A DNA stretch of 64,000 bases from Cordilura impudica (lineage: Eukaryota; Arthropoda; Insecta; Diptera; Scathophagidae), in the NCBI GenBank assembly GCA_963682025.1, contig OY821520.1:136594738-136658737 (forward strand). The letters are read 5' to 3'. This document shows, one piece after another, positions 54,443-64,000 of the stretch (the stretch's first letter is position 1; every line of letters starts with the position of its first letter). A program made the translations under genes and the position numbers. A model generated the notes under the pieces. It ran no database searches and was not told where the DNA came from. It saw nothing but the letters and a program-made list of their open reading frames with translations.

Positions 54443-56498
54443 ATGAGAAATACCGCTTTCAATGATTGGAAGGATAAAATCAATTTTCTTAAAATGAAAA
54501 CCATTAAGCGTATAAACCCCAGCAATATGAGTTTTTTCAACCAAACGTTTGATAATTTTATTAAACAGTTTAAATCTCGATATAGTAAATGTAAAAAGCA
54601 CCATGATCGTTTTTTGGAATTGAATAATGAATGGCTAAATGCTTCTATCTCATTTGTTCCTCCAGCAAATAAACGAGGTCGCAAGGAACTTTCATTCGAA
54701 GATTTCAGTGAGAAAACTAAATCTAAGAAAAGTAGAAGCATAAGAGAGTATTTCATTGCCAGTTTTGACTCATGCTACACAAATGAAAATGGAAATGTTG
54801 AGGCAGCAAAGCTAGTTAGAGAAATAACAACATCAACACCTACAAGGGCTGCAAAATATAGAAAAAGCTTTAAGCAGGCTAAGCCAAAACAACTAAGTGC
54901 AGAAGAAGCACTTATCGATTTAATAGAAGCAAAATTAACTCGACATAGTTATAATATTATAAGAAGGGTGGCTCCGGAAAAATTTCCTTCGTATACTAAA
55001 GTTCAACAAGCAAAACAAAGGTGTTATCCCAAACGAGATCAAGTTAAATTTTGAGAAACTTCAGCACAAGTTAGTCTTCAAGGACTTTTAAATCACACGG
55101 TTGAAAGACCAGTTATGCTGCCAAAATGTTATGATATTTTAACAGAAAAAAAATTGTCAAACTTAACCTTGTTTTCAAAGTGGGGTTTTGATGGAAGCTC
55201 CGGACATGGTTCGTACAAACAGGCTTTTTATAGTTCTAATGCAAGCGACTCTTCAGTGTTTATAACATCCATCGTACCACTTAAACTTGTTAGTGGAAAT
55301 GAAGTAGTTTGGAAAAATCCTCGTCCTTCATCAACAAGATTTTGTAGGCCTTTAAAGATAGAATACACCAAGAAACAACAAGTGTATCTAATTTTGAAAA
55401 AATTAGGGTCGAGGATGAAAAAAAAATCTTGAAGAAACGTTAGTTTTAGTTGGAGAAAATTCCTTAAAGGTTCATCACGATTTCTTTTTAGTACTGACAG
55501 ATGGAAAAGTGTGCAACGCAATAACGGGTACGAATTCCACGCAAAAGTGTTATGTATGTGGCGCTACAAGTAAGATGTTCAACTCAGTTGACAGTATGAT
55601 TGTTAGGGAAGTTAGAACAGACACTTTAGAATTTGGGCTATCAATACTACACGGGTGGATTCGATTTTTTGAGTGCCTTCTCCACTTATCGTATAAAATT
55701 CTAATTAAAAAATGGCAAGCACGATCAGATGAGGACAAAAAAATTGTTGCCGAAACAAAACTACAAATTCAGAAGGAGTTTCATGAAAGAACAGGTTTAA
55801 TTGTTGACCAGCCGAAGCCGGGCTTTGGTAACACTAACGATGGAAACACCGCTAGACGTTTTTTTAAAAATGCTGAAATATCAGCTGAAATAACTAAAGT
55901 GGACCTAACACTAATTAAAAAAATGCACACAATACTAATTGTTGTTTCATGTGGTCACGAGATTAATTTGCAAAGTTTTCGTAATTTCGCTCACAACACA
56001 GCAAAGTACTTTGTTGAAATATATCCCTGGTTTTGCATGCCTCCCACATTACATAAATTTTTAATTCACGGCCCGGAAATAGTACAACATGCGCTTTTAC
56101 CAATAGGAGAATTATCAGAAGAAGCTCAAGAAGCAAGGAATAAAGACTTTAAAAACTACAGAGAGCACTTTGCTCGAAAATGCAGCCGGGAAAAGTCGAA
56201 TGAAGATATTTTTAATACATTTCTATTAAGTTCAGACCCATTTATATCGAGCATTAGCAGGCAATATGAACAAAAAAAAAAAAGAAAATTTATGGAAGTC
56301 AGAATTAGATCTATTAATATTACCAAAAATTTCTCAAGAAAATTGATGATGATGAAAACAATGAGAGTGATAATAATGATGATGGTGATGATGATGATAA
56401 TGATGATAATTATGATAGTAATGATGATGATGATACAGATGACAGTAATTGTAATGATGATAAAGACTATGATAGTTCAAGTGATGAATAAGAAATAG
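54443..56498 (+). pseudogene. Transib/RAG1-like transposase of element Y, lightly damaged
   Basis: A DDE recombinase of the RAG1/Transib family, starting at ATG 54443. One frame runs 54443-55432, interrupted only by TGA at 55052-55054. A single-base indel in an A-run near 55420 then shifts it into the frame that runs to 56498. Landmarks: NKRGRKELSFEDFSEK (basic N-terminal part), FSKWGFDGSSGHG (first catalytic Asp, 55190-55192), WKNPRPSSTRFCRPLKIEY, LTDGKVCNAITGTNS (second Asp, 55500-55502) with KCYVCGAT, NTNDGNTARRFF, LHKFLIHGPEIV, and GELSEEAQEARNKDFKNYR (Glu 56130-56132). These follow the RAG1 core in order. A further frameshift near 56270 leaves an Asp/Asn-rich acidic tail in another frame. 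Confidence 0.8.
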
Positions 56499-56757
56499 GG
56501 AATATTCAAATAAATTAATTTAATTAAATAAAAAAAAATATAAATCCATTAAAAAACGTTAATCTCCATTTTAGGTATAATCGAACCCACTGTGCATGGG
56601 TTGGTTCAAAAGAAGAAATTGAAAAAATGAACAACTTAAAATAAGTAAAATTTAATAATATAAAAAAGTGTAACTTAACAACAATAACATAAATTTTTAT
56701 GTTAAATAACATCGAAGAAACATCGGGAAAAATTGTAATGAAATTGAAGTTTTAATT

Positions 56758-57481
56758 CAGAGTTCAGAAAAAAACACACACTGAATAAAAAACTCGTACA
56801 TATATGTAAACAAACATAACGTAGACCAACACACACATATTTTTATTTTCATATCAATTATGTTTGTTTTTAAATTTTCTTCGGTGCCCAACACAACCAT
56901 GACTGTGTTCGTTTTAATATTTCGTTATTTACACGAACATTTTTGTATCACGTACTTTTTGTTTCAATCACACATAAAGCACACATTTTTGAGTGTTGCT
57001 TTATTTGAAGTTCATGTTCTAGTACGTGTACTGAAAAAAAAAACAAAACATGTACAATAAACAGGTTCGAGTTCAGTTATATTTTAAGTTGTGTTTAAAA
57101 TATAACTGAACTCGAACCTGTTTATTGTACATGTTCTGTTTTTTCTTACTACACGAGGCACAACACGACTTAAAATATAACTGAACTCGAACCTATTTAT
57201 TGTACATGTTCTGTTTTTTTTTTTTCAGTACACGTACCAGAACATGAACTTCAATTAAAGCAACACTCAAAAATGTGTGCTTTATGTGTGATTGAAACAA
57301 AAAGTACGTGATACAAAAATGTCCGTGTAAATAACGAAATATTAAAACGAACACAGTCATGGTTGTGTTGGGCACCGTAGAAAATTTAGAAACGCACATA
57401 ATTGATATGAAAATAAAGATATGTGTTTGCTACTTTTGAACAGAACATTGTGTGTTTCATGTGTGTATTTTCTGAACCTTG
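56758..57481. mobile_element. 724-bp hAT MITE with perfect 8-bp target duplication
   Basis: Ends CAGAGTTCAGAAAA and, inverted, CAAGGTTCAGAAAA. It is flanked on both sides by TTTTAATT (56750-56757 and 57482-57489), and copy 1 of the P-like element has a single TTTTAATT at 46635-46642. Eight-base duplications and CA(G)-type ends are hAT hallmarks. Most of the element is a large palindrome (arms about 56845-57060 and 57190-57410). It has no transposase. Confidence 0.88.
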
Positions 57482-58050
57482 TTTTAATTACAACAAGAAA
57501 TTTTAGGTCTTACTAGCTAAATAAAAATAAATGAATGAACTATTTTTGTTTTTATATACTTTTTATTTGTTAATAAAATTTATATTTTTTTTATTATTAT
57601 TTATAAATCTTTATATTTTTTATTTGTATATTTTTTAACAACAATGACATAATTTTTTAATAATACATACTGTATAAAAATATTAAATCAAATTCAAAAG
57701 GCCCTTCTCAGGTGTTGTGTGTGCATAACATAAATTTCAAATATCGTAAATTTTTGGTCGTAATTTTGGGAGCAAGAAAATATGACCGGATTTATGGAAC
57801 AAGATTTTTTTCCAACAACACGCTCCACCTTTTAAATTTTCAGATGCATATACATATATGCGCTTGTTGTCATCTCTTGCATTATCAGTTTTCATGTACC
57901 AAATATTCAGTTTGTACATCCTCATTATATACGGTTCTTGGCAGTGGCGCGTTTAAGCACAGGCAAACATTTTCCGGTAAAGATAATACTCAAATCCAAT
58001 TTTAAAAAAAGCCTAGTAGACGGTAGAGAAATTTCAAATATCGTATACTA

Positions 58051-58830
58051 CAGCGATGGCGAACCTTTTTGACAAGTGAGTAAAAATTGAATTTATTTTT
58101 TTGTAATATCAACCTACGGGTCAAGTATTATTTTAGTAATTAAAGATTTAACAAAAATACATGTAAATATGATTTTATTTACTATTCGAACATATTATAT
58201 GTATGATTATTATTTTATAATAAAAAAAACTAAGAAAATTTAATATCAAAAAAATTATATATATACACACATTTAATGCGAAACTTGTTGTTGTTTATTT
58301 TCAGATAATTGATGAATATTTGGTTCATACTTGGAATTCATTACTTTTATACATGCGGCAGTCATTTCATTACCAAGTCTATTTCTTTGCGTGGATTTTA
58401 TAAAATTCATTGATGAAAATAAAATTTCGCATATATATGTTGAAACAAACATTGTTAAAAGAGCATTTGCCAGTTCTTTCATTGTATTAAATGTATCTGG
58501 TAAAGAGTACGATTCTTTTAATATTATATTATCAGTTCTTGGTTCGAATACCTTTTTCTTATTGTCAGAAATATTTTCCAAATCCTGTATTTGCAAATCT
58601 GTGATTAAATTTTCAAATTTATTTTTCCACATAAAACTGTTTTGGAATTCTGCTAATTCCATTTCGAAATTTTCAATACCTAACCAAGTGAACACCGCTA
58701 ATTCCAAATTATTAAATTCTATTTTGTGTGGATACAATATAAACTGTAATGTTTTTTCAAAATCCTTAGATTGATTAAATCTATCCAGAAAAGCTTGTTT
58801 TATTTCCTCAATAACAGTTAAATATTTCTT
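58051..58830 (-). mobile_element. hAT transposon, 3' part, truncated by a mariner
   Basis: The left boundary CAGCGATGGCGAACCTTTTT is a typical hAT terminal repeat. The transposase coding strand is -, so this is the 3' end. The 5' part stops where the mariner begins; I did not find its continuation beyond 60105. Confidence 0.65.
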
Positions 58831-58848
58831 TAACGTTTTTTTTTTCAA
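58273..58848 (-). pseudogene. hAT transposase, C-terminal part
   Basis: About 185 residues ending in the hAT dimerisation region (ANALLTMFVSTYICEILFSS, then MNFIKSTQRNRLGNEMTAAC and MNSKYEPNIHQLS). The pattern is like the hAT lineage domesticated in vertebrate GTF2IRD2 and ZBED5-type proteins. The apparent Met start (in KKKT) comes from the mariner junction, so the true N-terminus is missing. Confidence 0.7.
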
Positions 58849-60105
58849 CTAGTGCTTATTTCGTGAATGGTAACACTTAGCTCATGTCTGATTTGACAGG
58901 TAATTAGTTTTATCCTTCCGCCGAACGAATATGGTTGTGTATACGCTGGAACAACGCTGGGAAATATTGCGATATTACTTTGAAAATCATGGTAATGTTG
59001 CAGAATGTGTGCGAAAATTGTGTACGGATTTTGGAAGAACAGAAGCACCGTCAGCACCGTATGTTCGTTATCTTGTGAAAAAAGTGAAAGAAACTGGCAT
59101 CCTCATCGATAAACCAAAGCGTGAAAAGCCAAAAACAGTGCGTACACCCGAGAATATTGCTGCTGTGGCAGAAAGTGTGCGTGAAGCGCCATCAACATCA
59201 ATTCACCGTCGTTCTCAAGAATTGAACATTTCGGAGGCATCATTGAGACGAATTTTGCATAAAGACCTTGGTATGACGCCAAACAAAGTCCAATTGATTC
59301 AGGAGTTGAAGCCAACTGACCATCCAATGCGTTTTCGCTTCGCTAAGTGGGCCTGCGATCGACATACAGAAAATGCCGATTTTGCCAAAAAAAAAATCAT
59401 CTTTTGAGATGAAGCTCATTTTGATCTTGGCGGGTATGTAAACAAGCAAAATTGTCGCATTTGGGGCACAGAAAACCCGCACGAATACATTGAAAAGGCA
59501 ATACACCCAAAACGAGTCACTGTTTGGTGCGGATTTTGGTCCAGAGGCATAATTGGGCCATTTTTCTTCGAAAATGAGCAAGGAGTGGCCGTTACAGTCA
59601 ATGGCCACCGTTATCGTTATCGTTATCAAAAATTGAAGAGGAGGATATTGGCAACATTTGTTTTCAACAGGACGGCGCTACGTGGCACACAGCCGAAGCT
59701 ACACTCGATGTTTTGCGCCCTGTTTTTGAAGATCGCATTATCAGCTGCAGAGCTGATGTCGTTTGGCCACCTCGGAGCTGCGATTTGACACCATTGGACT
59801 ATTATTTGTGGGGTGCCCTCAAAGATAAGTGTTACGCCAATAAGCCAGAGACAATTGACGCTTTAAAGGACAATATTGGTGAAGCCATTGGTGAAATACA
59901 GCTGCACACAATCTATAATGTGCCTAAAAATTGGACAGATCGTGTAGGCTATTGCATGGCCAGCCGACGCAGCCATTTGAATGAAATTATTTTCCAGTAT
60001 TAACCAGAACGATTGTACTTTCAAATAAAAAAAGAAATTTGAGATAATATTCAGCAGTTTTTTTTTATAGCATTTTCAAAAAAAAAAAACGTTATTTGGC
60101 GGACC
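58831..60105 (+). mobile_element. Mariner-like transposon (DD41D spacing)
   Basis: About 1.27 kb. The right end reads AACGTTATTTGGCGGACC, and inverted it shares AACGTTTTTTTTTT and a TGCT block with the left end near 58831. The outermost left bases are eroded or lost, so no TA target duplication could be confirmed. It interrupts a hAT element. Confidence 0.72.
58931..60003 (+). pseudogene. Mariner transposase, one nonsense codon plus frameshifts
   Basis: Starts ATGGTTGTGTATACGCTGG. The N-terminal helix-turn-helix region is in frame to 59407, where TGA replaces the residue before DEAHFD, the first catalytic Asp region. The frame then continues (GGYVNKQNCRIWGTENPHEY, VTVWCGFWS) before indels around 59610-59680. 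The second catalytic region (DGA near 59671) is in another frame. The third, in PPRSCDLTPLDYYLWG (59713-60003), lies 41 residues after the second, giving DD41D spacing. It ends at TAA after NEIIFQY. Only the TGA and two or three indels separate it from an open gene. Confidence 0.85.
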
Positions 60106-61681
60106 TTTTATTTAAATCTAACAAGATAAAAAAAAAATACCATCTTTAACATACACACAAAACCAGGTACCCCTGCCTCAAGAGAATGTAATGTAAGTAA
60201 TACCGAATAAGAAAACCACACAGACAAAATTTTTTAAATAACATTTTATTAGGAAAAGATTTATTATTCTATGGTACATTTTTTAGTCATCATAATGAGA
60301 TTCCATGACATCATCGGGCTCATCTACATCCTCAGCTTAGCTTTCGAACCTTTCTTGCATTCTATCATGAGGTAGTGATTTAAACTATTCATAGTAAATT
60401 GGTGATAGCAAAGAAGATCCTGGAGGTTCTTGAATTTCTCCAACTTTATTGGTTTGAAGCTATTTTTTGAAGAAAGTTGTGGGAGTAACTGTATAGCTCG
60501 GCTAACATTTCGAGGTTTCATATTTGCTTTTGTGAATTTTTCTTGATCAGTCATAAGACCAACTTTATATGAGAGATTTTTCATATGAAAAAATATATGA
60601 TTCTGATAATAAATTCTCTAACATTTCAAAGATATGGTACTGAGAGACGTCCAACCTGACTATAATGACAATTTACCTTTAAAATGTTTAACACAACTTA
60701 CTGGCGGCGCGATCTTTTTTCAGATGATAGAACGTTAGTTATTTGTACACATGGGTTAATGTTACCACTATTAAAACACATAATTGATCTCAGTACACTA
60801 TATATTATCGCAATTGAACCATTTTGTTTATAACCACCACATAGCTATAATCATATCTGGCAACAACCACGCCATGTTGACAAAGAAAAAATACCTGACA
60901 GTCTCAATAAACTTTATTTCATTTTATTATTTTATTATTTTGTTTTAACTATTTATTTTATTTATTTATTTTATTTTTGTAAAAATAATGAAAGTGTTAT
61001 TATTTACACTCGAAATCAATTAAAAATTCAATAGGATTATATGCTTTTTATATAGTGCATACAAAGCCATATAACAAAGGCCACCTGCAAATACATAGAC
61101 ACACATTTTAACATATTAAGCTGTATTTATATTCAATTACTCTTAGAATTTAGCATCCACCCTTATTGCAGCAAGTAACCTTCAACGCAGAGATATGTAA
61201 TAATATTATAGTTGGTCAAAGCCGCCCATATGATATCCTAAGGCTAAAATTCCAGTTAAGGGATTAAGGTTAAATAATGTTCAGTTTTCAATCACACCGG
61301 GTGAGATTATTGTTTGATATGTAATGTAATCGTAAAACATGTTAAAATATAATTTTTATTATTGTTAACAAATTATTATTAAAATAATCTAACCCATTAA
61401 AACAAAGTTTTTATTAAAACTCTTTCTTTCCTTATGCAAATGAGTTTCGAATCTCTCCGTGACTGTGCTTGACTTTGCGTGACTATTTTAACAAGAACAA
61501 TTTTTGGCCATCGCAATACAAAAAGATCATATACACACAAAATAATAAAACGATCAACACGGTTTGTATTGTACACAGTGTATGTTGTGACTACAGTAAC
61601 ATAAGCTAGATGAACGCAGTCAAGCTGATATAATACCCACTGTAACAGTGAACCCTTCTGGGGTTGTGTAAAGATCGTTGT
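60106..61681. other. Unassigned AT-rich sequence
   Basis: A - strand frame at 60324-60584 (NLSYKVGLMTDQEKFTKANM) with an acidic continuation in another frame near 60300 looks like a transposase C-terminus, but I cannot name it. 61400-61490 is a fragment of the GTCACGCA repeat in inverse sense. Confidence 0.4.
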
Positions 61682-62462
61682 GTTTATACCCTATACCACT
61701 ATGTGGTTTGTTTATAATGACTTTGTGCTGCTGTTTGTAACAACCAAAAATATTTGACCTACACCCATCTTTAATTATACCGATCGAATCAGAATCACTA
61801 TCTGATTCGATTTAACGATGTCCGTCCGTCTGTGTGTCCATGTAAAGCTTGTAATCAAACTGCAGGTCGCAAATATGAATATATTTTGATGAAATTTCTT
61901 TTATCGGCCATGGGATGAACGCTATTGAAATTGGTGAGAATCGGTCCATGTTCAGACCTAGCCCCAATACGAATGACCCCTATGAAATCAACATATATTG
62001 CCATAAGATCCAAATTATCATACAAATCTTAGTCAAATTGGGTTTGTATGTATATATTACATCCATTAATCAGTAGTCCAAAAATGATCCCTATTGGAAA
62101 ACTCTTAGTCATAGGCCCGATATAGAGCTGCTTCCCGATCTTCACTTAAATCTATCAAAAAACAAAAATATTGCACTGATTCTTCTCAAATTTTGTTTGT
62201 ATATATTCTTTCAAAATACAAGAGGCTTTACCAAACATGGTCAGGATCGGTCCATTTTTGGGCCTAGTCCCCATATAGATATAGCATCCGATATGAACTT
62301 TTTCATATCTGCAGCCGAAAAAATTAATAAAAATCCCACTCAAATTTGGTTTATGCTTATTTCTATATCAAGTTCGTTGGGCCTGAGAGATAGGGTATCT
62401 AAACGCATGGTATAGGGTATCGTATAGTCGGTCTAGACCGACTATAATTTTCTTACTTGTTT
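61682..62462 (-). repeat. Dipteran interspersed repeat, copy 7
   Basis: Complete-looking: TTTATACCCTATACCACT at the left, short GTCCGTCCGTCTGTGTGTCC tract at 61819, perfect 24-bp palindrome at 62423-62446, and TTACTTGTTT at the right. Confidence 0.82.
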
Positions 62463-62639
62463 ACTTATAAATTTAGCTAAAGATGTTATGTCCATTGTTA
62501 CACTTTCCCACTTTATATGATATCGCTTTGTAAGCATATTTAGAGTATAAATAAAGTTCGGTTATATTGAATGAACACACTTTGGTACACTTTAATAAAA
62601 CTAAAAACACTTTTTGTGTGTCTTTTGTTTATAATCGGA

Positions 62640-62830
62640 CAATGGGAAATGGGGCTTAAATCGCACCGTGACTGTGCGTGACTATGTCAAAGTTAATCTT
62701 TTTTCACAACAAGAACATGGGCCAAGTTTCAGACCTATTAGATAAGGGGGAATGGGGTTGCCCCACGACAGACAGACAGAGAGAATGAGTTAAAAGAAAG
62801 AGTTTAAAAAGATTATTTTGAAAGATTCTT
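62640..62830 (-). repeat. GTCACGCA/foldback-type repeat fragment
   Basis: GTGACTGTGCGTGACTATG, then GGGCCAAGTTTCAGA, GGGGAATGGGGTTGCCCCA and a GACAGACAGACAG tract, as in repeat C and the array at 29380. Confidence 0.7.
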
Positions 62831-62953
62831 TTTTTTTTTTTTTTGAGAAATTTTGTTAATTTATTTTGTTCGCTCAATTTAGTGAGTCACTGTGTTAATG
62901 AACATTTATTTGAGAATTCCTTAATTAACTTTTTTTTCCATAATCCAATAATA

Positions 62954-63750
62954 AACAAGTAAGAGATTATAGTCGGTCTAGACCGACTATATGATACCCT
63001 ATACCATAGTTTAGAGACCCTTTCTCTTCGGTCCAACTAATTCGATGTAGAAAATAAGCATAAACGAAATTTGAGTGGCATTGTTATTAATTTCTTTGGC
63101 TGCAGATATGAAAAACTTCTTATCGAATGTTGTTTTTATATGGGGACTAGTTAGAAATATGGACCAATCCTGACCATATTTGGTAAAGTCACTTATATTT
63201 TGAAAAAATTAATACGAACCAAATTTGAGAAAAATCTGTGCAATATTTTTGTTTTTTGATAGATTTAAGTGAAGATCGGGAAGCAGCTGTATATGGGGGG
63301 CCTATGACTAAGAATTGTGCTATAGGGATTTTTTTTTTGGACTACTGATTAATGGATATAATAAACATATACACACCCAATTTGACTAAGATCTATATGA
63401 TATTTGGATCTTATGGCAATTTATGTCGATTTCATTGGGGTCATTTGTATGGGGACTAGGTCTGAACATGGACCGAATTTCACCAGTTTCAATAGCGTTC
63501 ATCCTATGACTGATAAAAGCTTATATACCCAACTTCATCACAATATATTTATATTTGCGACCTGTAGTTTGATTACAAAGTTTACATGGACACAGACGGA
63601 CGGACGGACGGACATCACTAAATCGACTCAGAAAGTGATTCTGATTCGATCGGTATAATAAAAGATGGGTCTAGGTCAAATATTTTTGGTAGTTACAAAC
63701 AGCAGCACAAAGTCATTATGCCCAAACCACATGGTGGTATAGGGTATAAA
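62954..63750 (+). repeat. Dipteran interspersed repeat, copy 8
   Basis: ACAAGTAAG end, perfect 24-bp palindrome at 62968-62991, GACGGACGGACGGAC tract at 63596-63611, and outer end GGTATAGGGTATAAA. The remaining 250 bp to the window edge hold a G-run at 63872 and nothing else I can name. Confidence 0.82.
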
Positions 63751-64000
63751 AATGTAACAGTACCAAAATCAACTTCAACAAGTGCAGCAAATTATCAAAA
63801 GTCAGAAATTCATTGATGACCACGAGTACCACTCATGGTCAACATGATATTGTATTTTTAATAGTTTAAGGGGGGGGAGGCGGAGTAAGGTTTTAAAAGT
63901 TAGAAAAAAGTCGTATTTTCATAATTCTTTTTTGGAGATATGAATAATGATGGATTATTTATTTCATATACATGTTATAGCATAACAATTGAAGAAAAAA

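Larger units (their letters stand above)
53272..56594 (+). mobile_element. Element Y: Transib/RAG1-like transposon in P-like copy 2
   Basis: 3,323 bp. The left end reads CACATTGGGTTGA and the right end, inverted, CACAGTGGGTTCGA. Positions 23-36 also agree (AAAATGG.G.TTAA). P-like copy 1 has the uninterrupted site CAACG|GTTGG at 46481-46490. Here the element is flanked by CAACG on the left and CATGG then GTTGG on the right, so the insertion added exactly 5 bp, as Transib does; the two 5-mers now differ at two bases. It contains one transposase gene and a strong hairpin upstream of it. Confidence 0.85.
50376..58008 (+). mobile_element. P-element-like transposon, copy 2, with three nested insertions
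   Basis: Homologous to 41399-47203 but interrupted by two interspersed repeats (50401-51739), Transib element Y (53272-56594) and a hAT MITE (56758-57481). Removing these leaves about 2.2 kb. Copy 1 shows the empty form of each site: AAAATAAAAAAAAAGATTC near 41420, CAACGGTTGG at 46481, and TTTTAATT at 46635. Confidence 0.65.

Noticed and set aside
56341..56498. Methionine-rich C-terminus of the Transib-like protein
   Set aside because: A frameshift reading of a GAT-rich tract; the neighbouring frame gives the expected acidic tail.
53272..56594. A genuine RAG1 immune locus
   Set aside because: The gene sits between its own inverted terminal signals inside another transposon, is broken, and has no RAG2-like partner nearby. 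Transib is the simpler explanation.
60324..60584. 86-residue - strand frame as a named transposase
   Set aside because: It has the flavour of a transposase C-terminus, but I could not match it to a family, so I only mention it under unassigned sequence.
1..64000. tRNA, rRNA or other structured RNA genes
   Set aside because: No cloverleaf with A/B boxes or rRNA segment was recognised by eye; a tRNAscan or Rfam run would settle it.

Overview
This window looks like the nuclear genome of a fly (Diptera), probably a calyptrate such as a blowfly or muscid. It is strongly AT-rich and repeat-dense. It carries several copies of a dipteran interspersed repeat that combines a GTCC/GTCT tetranucleotide tract with TATACCC-type ends, plus a Jockey-like LINE, a mariner, hAT elements, P-like elements and Transib-like elements. 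The organism assignment rests on repeat content and general knowledge, not on a diagnostic gene.

Only one host gene is supported. It runs on the + strand from before the left edge to 22590. Its first visible exon ends at 2206. A phase-0 intron of about 12.1 kb follows (2207-14304), and then a single exon of 8.3 kb (14305-22590) ends in TAA with AATAAA signals just downstream. The protein (at least 3,493 residues visible) is hydrophilic and predicted disordered. Exon 1 holds seven copies of a short leucine-proline motif. Exon 2 holds two large families of tandem amino-acid repeats with higher-order structure. The intron is filled with mobile DNA: one Jockey-type LINE on the - strand, two dipteran interspersed repeats joined tail to tail, and a long-TIR DNA transposon (element A, 8561-12175) with an uninterrupted transposase-like frame, inserted inside one of those repeats.

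From 22.6 kb rightwards I see no convincing host gene; the rest is layered mobile DNA. 22.8-27.2 kb holds a Transib/RAG1-like 3' fragment (Z), an interspersed repeat and a degenerate relative of element A (element B). 27-33.4 kb is mostly unassigned, with GTCACGCA-type repeats and a small MITE. 33.4-38.7 kb is a tandem arrangement of hAT-derived sequence plus a foldback repeat, split by a second copy of element B (B').

The most informative part is 41.4-58.0 kb. Two copies of a P-element-like transposon lie about 9 kb apart, each carrying a different Transib/RAG1-like element. Each P-like copy preserves the unoccupied target of the insertions in the other, so element ends and target duplications can be read to the base. 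The Transib ends match the vertebrate V(D)J recombination signal heptamer (CACAGTG), and all three catalytic acidic positions of the RAG1 family are recognisable in both coding relics. One P-like copy also carries a 724-bp hAT MITE with a perfect 8-bp target duplication. Right of 58 kb lie a hAT relic cut by a DD41D mariner, and two more interspersed repeats.
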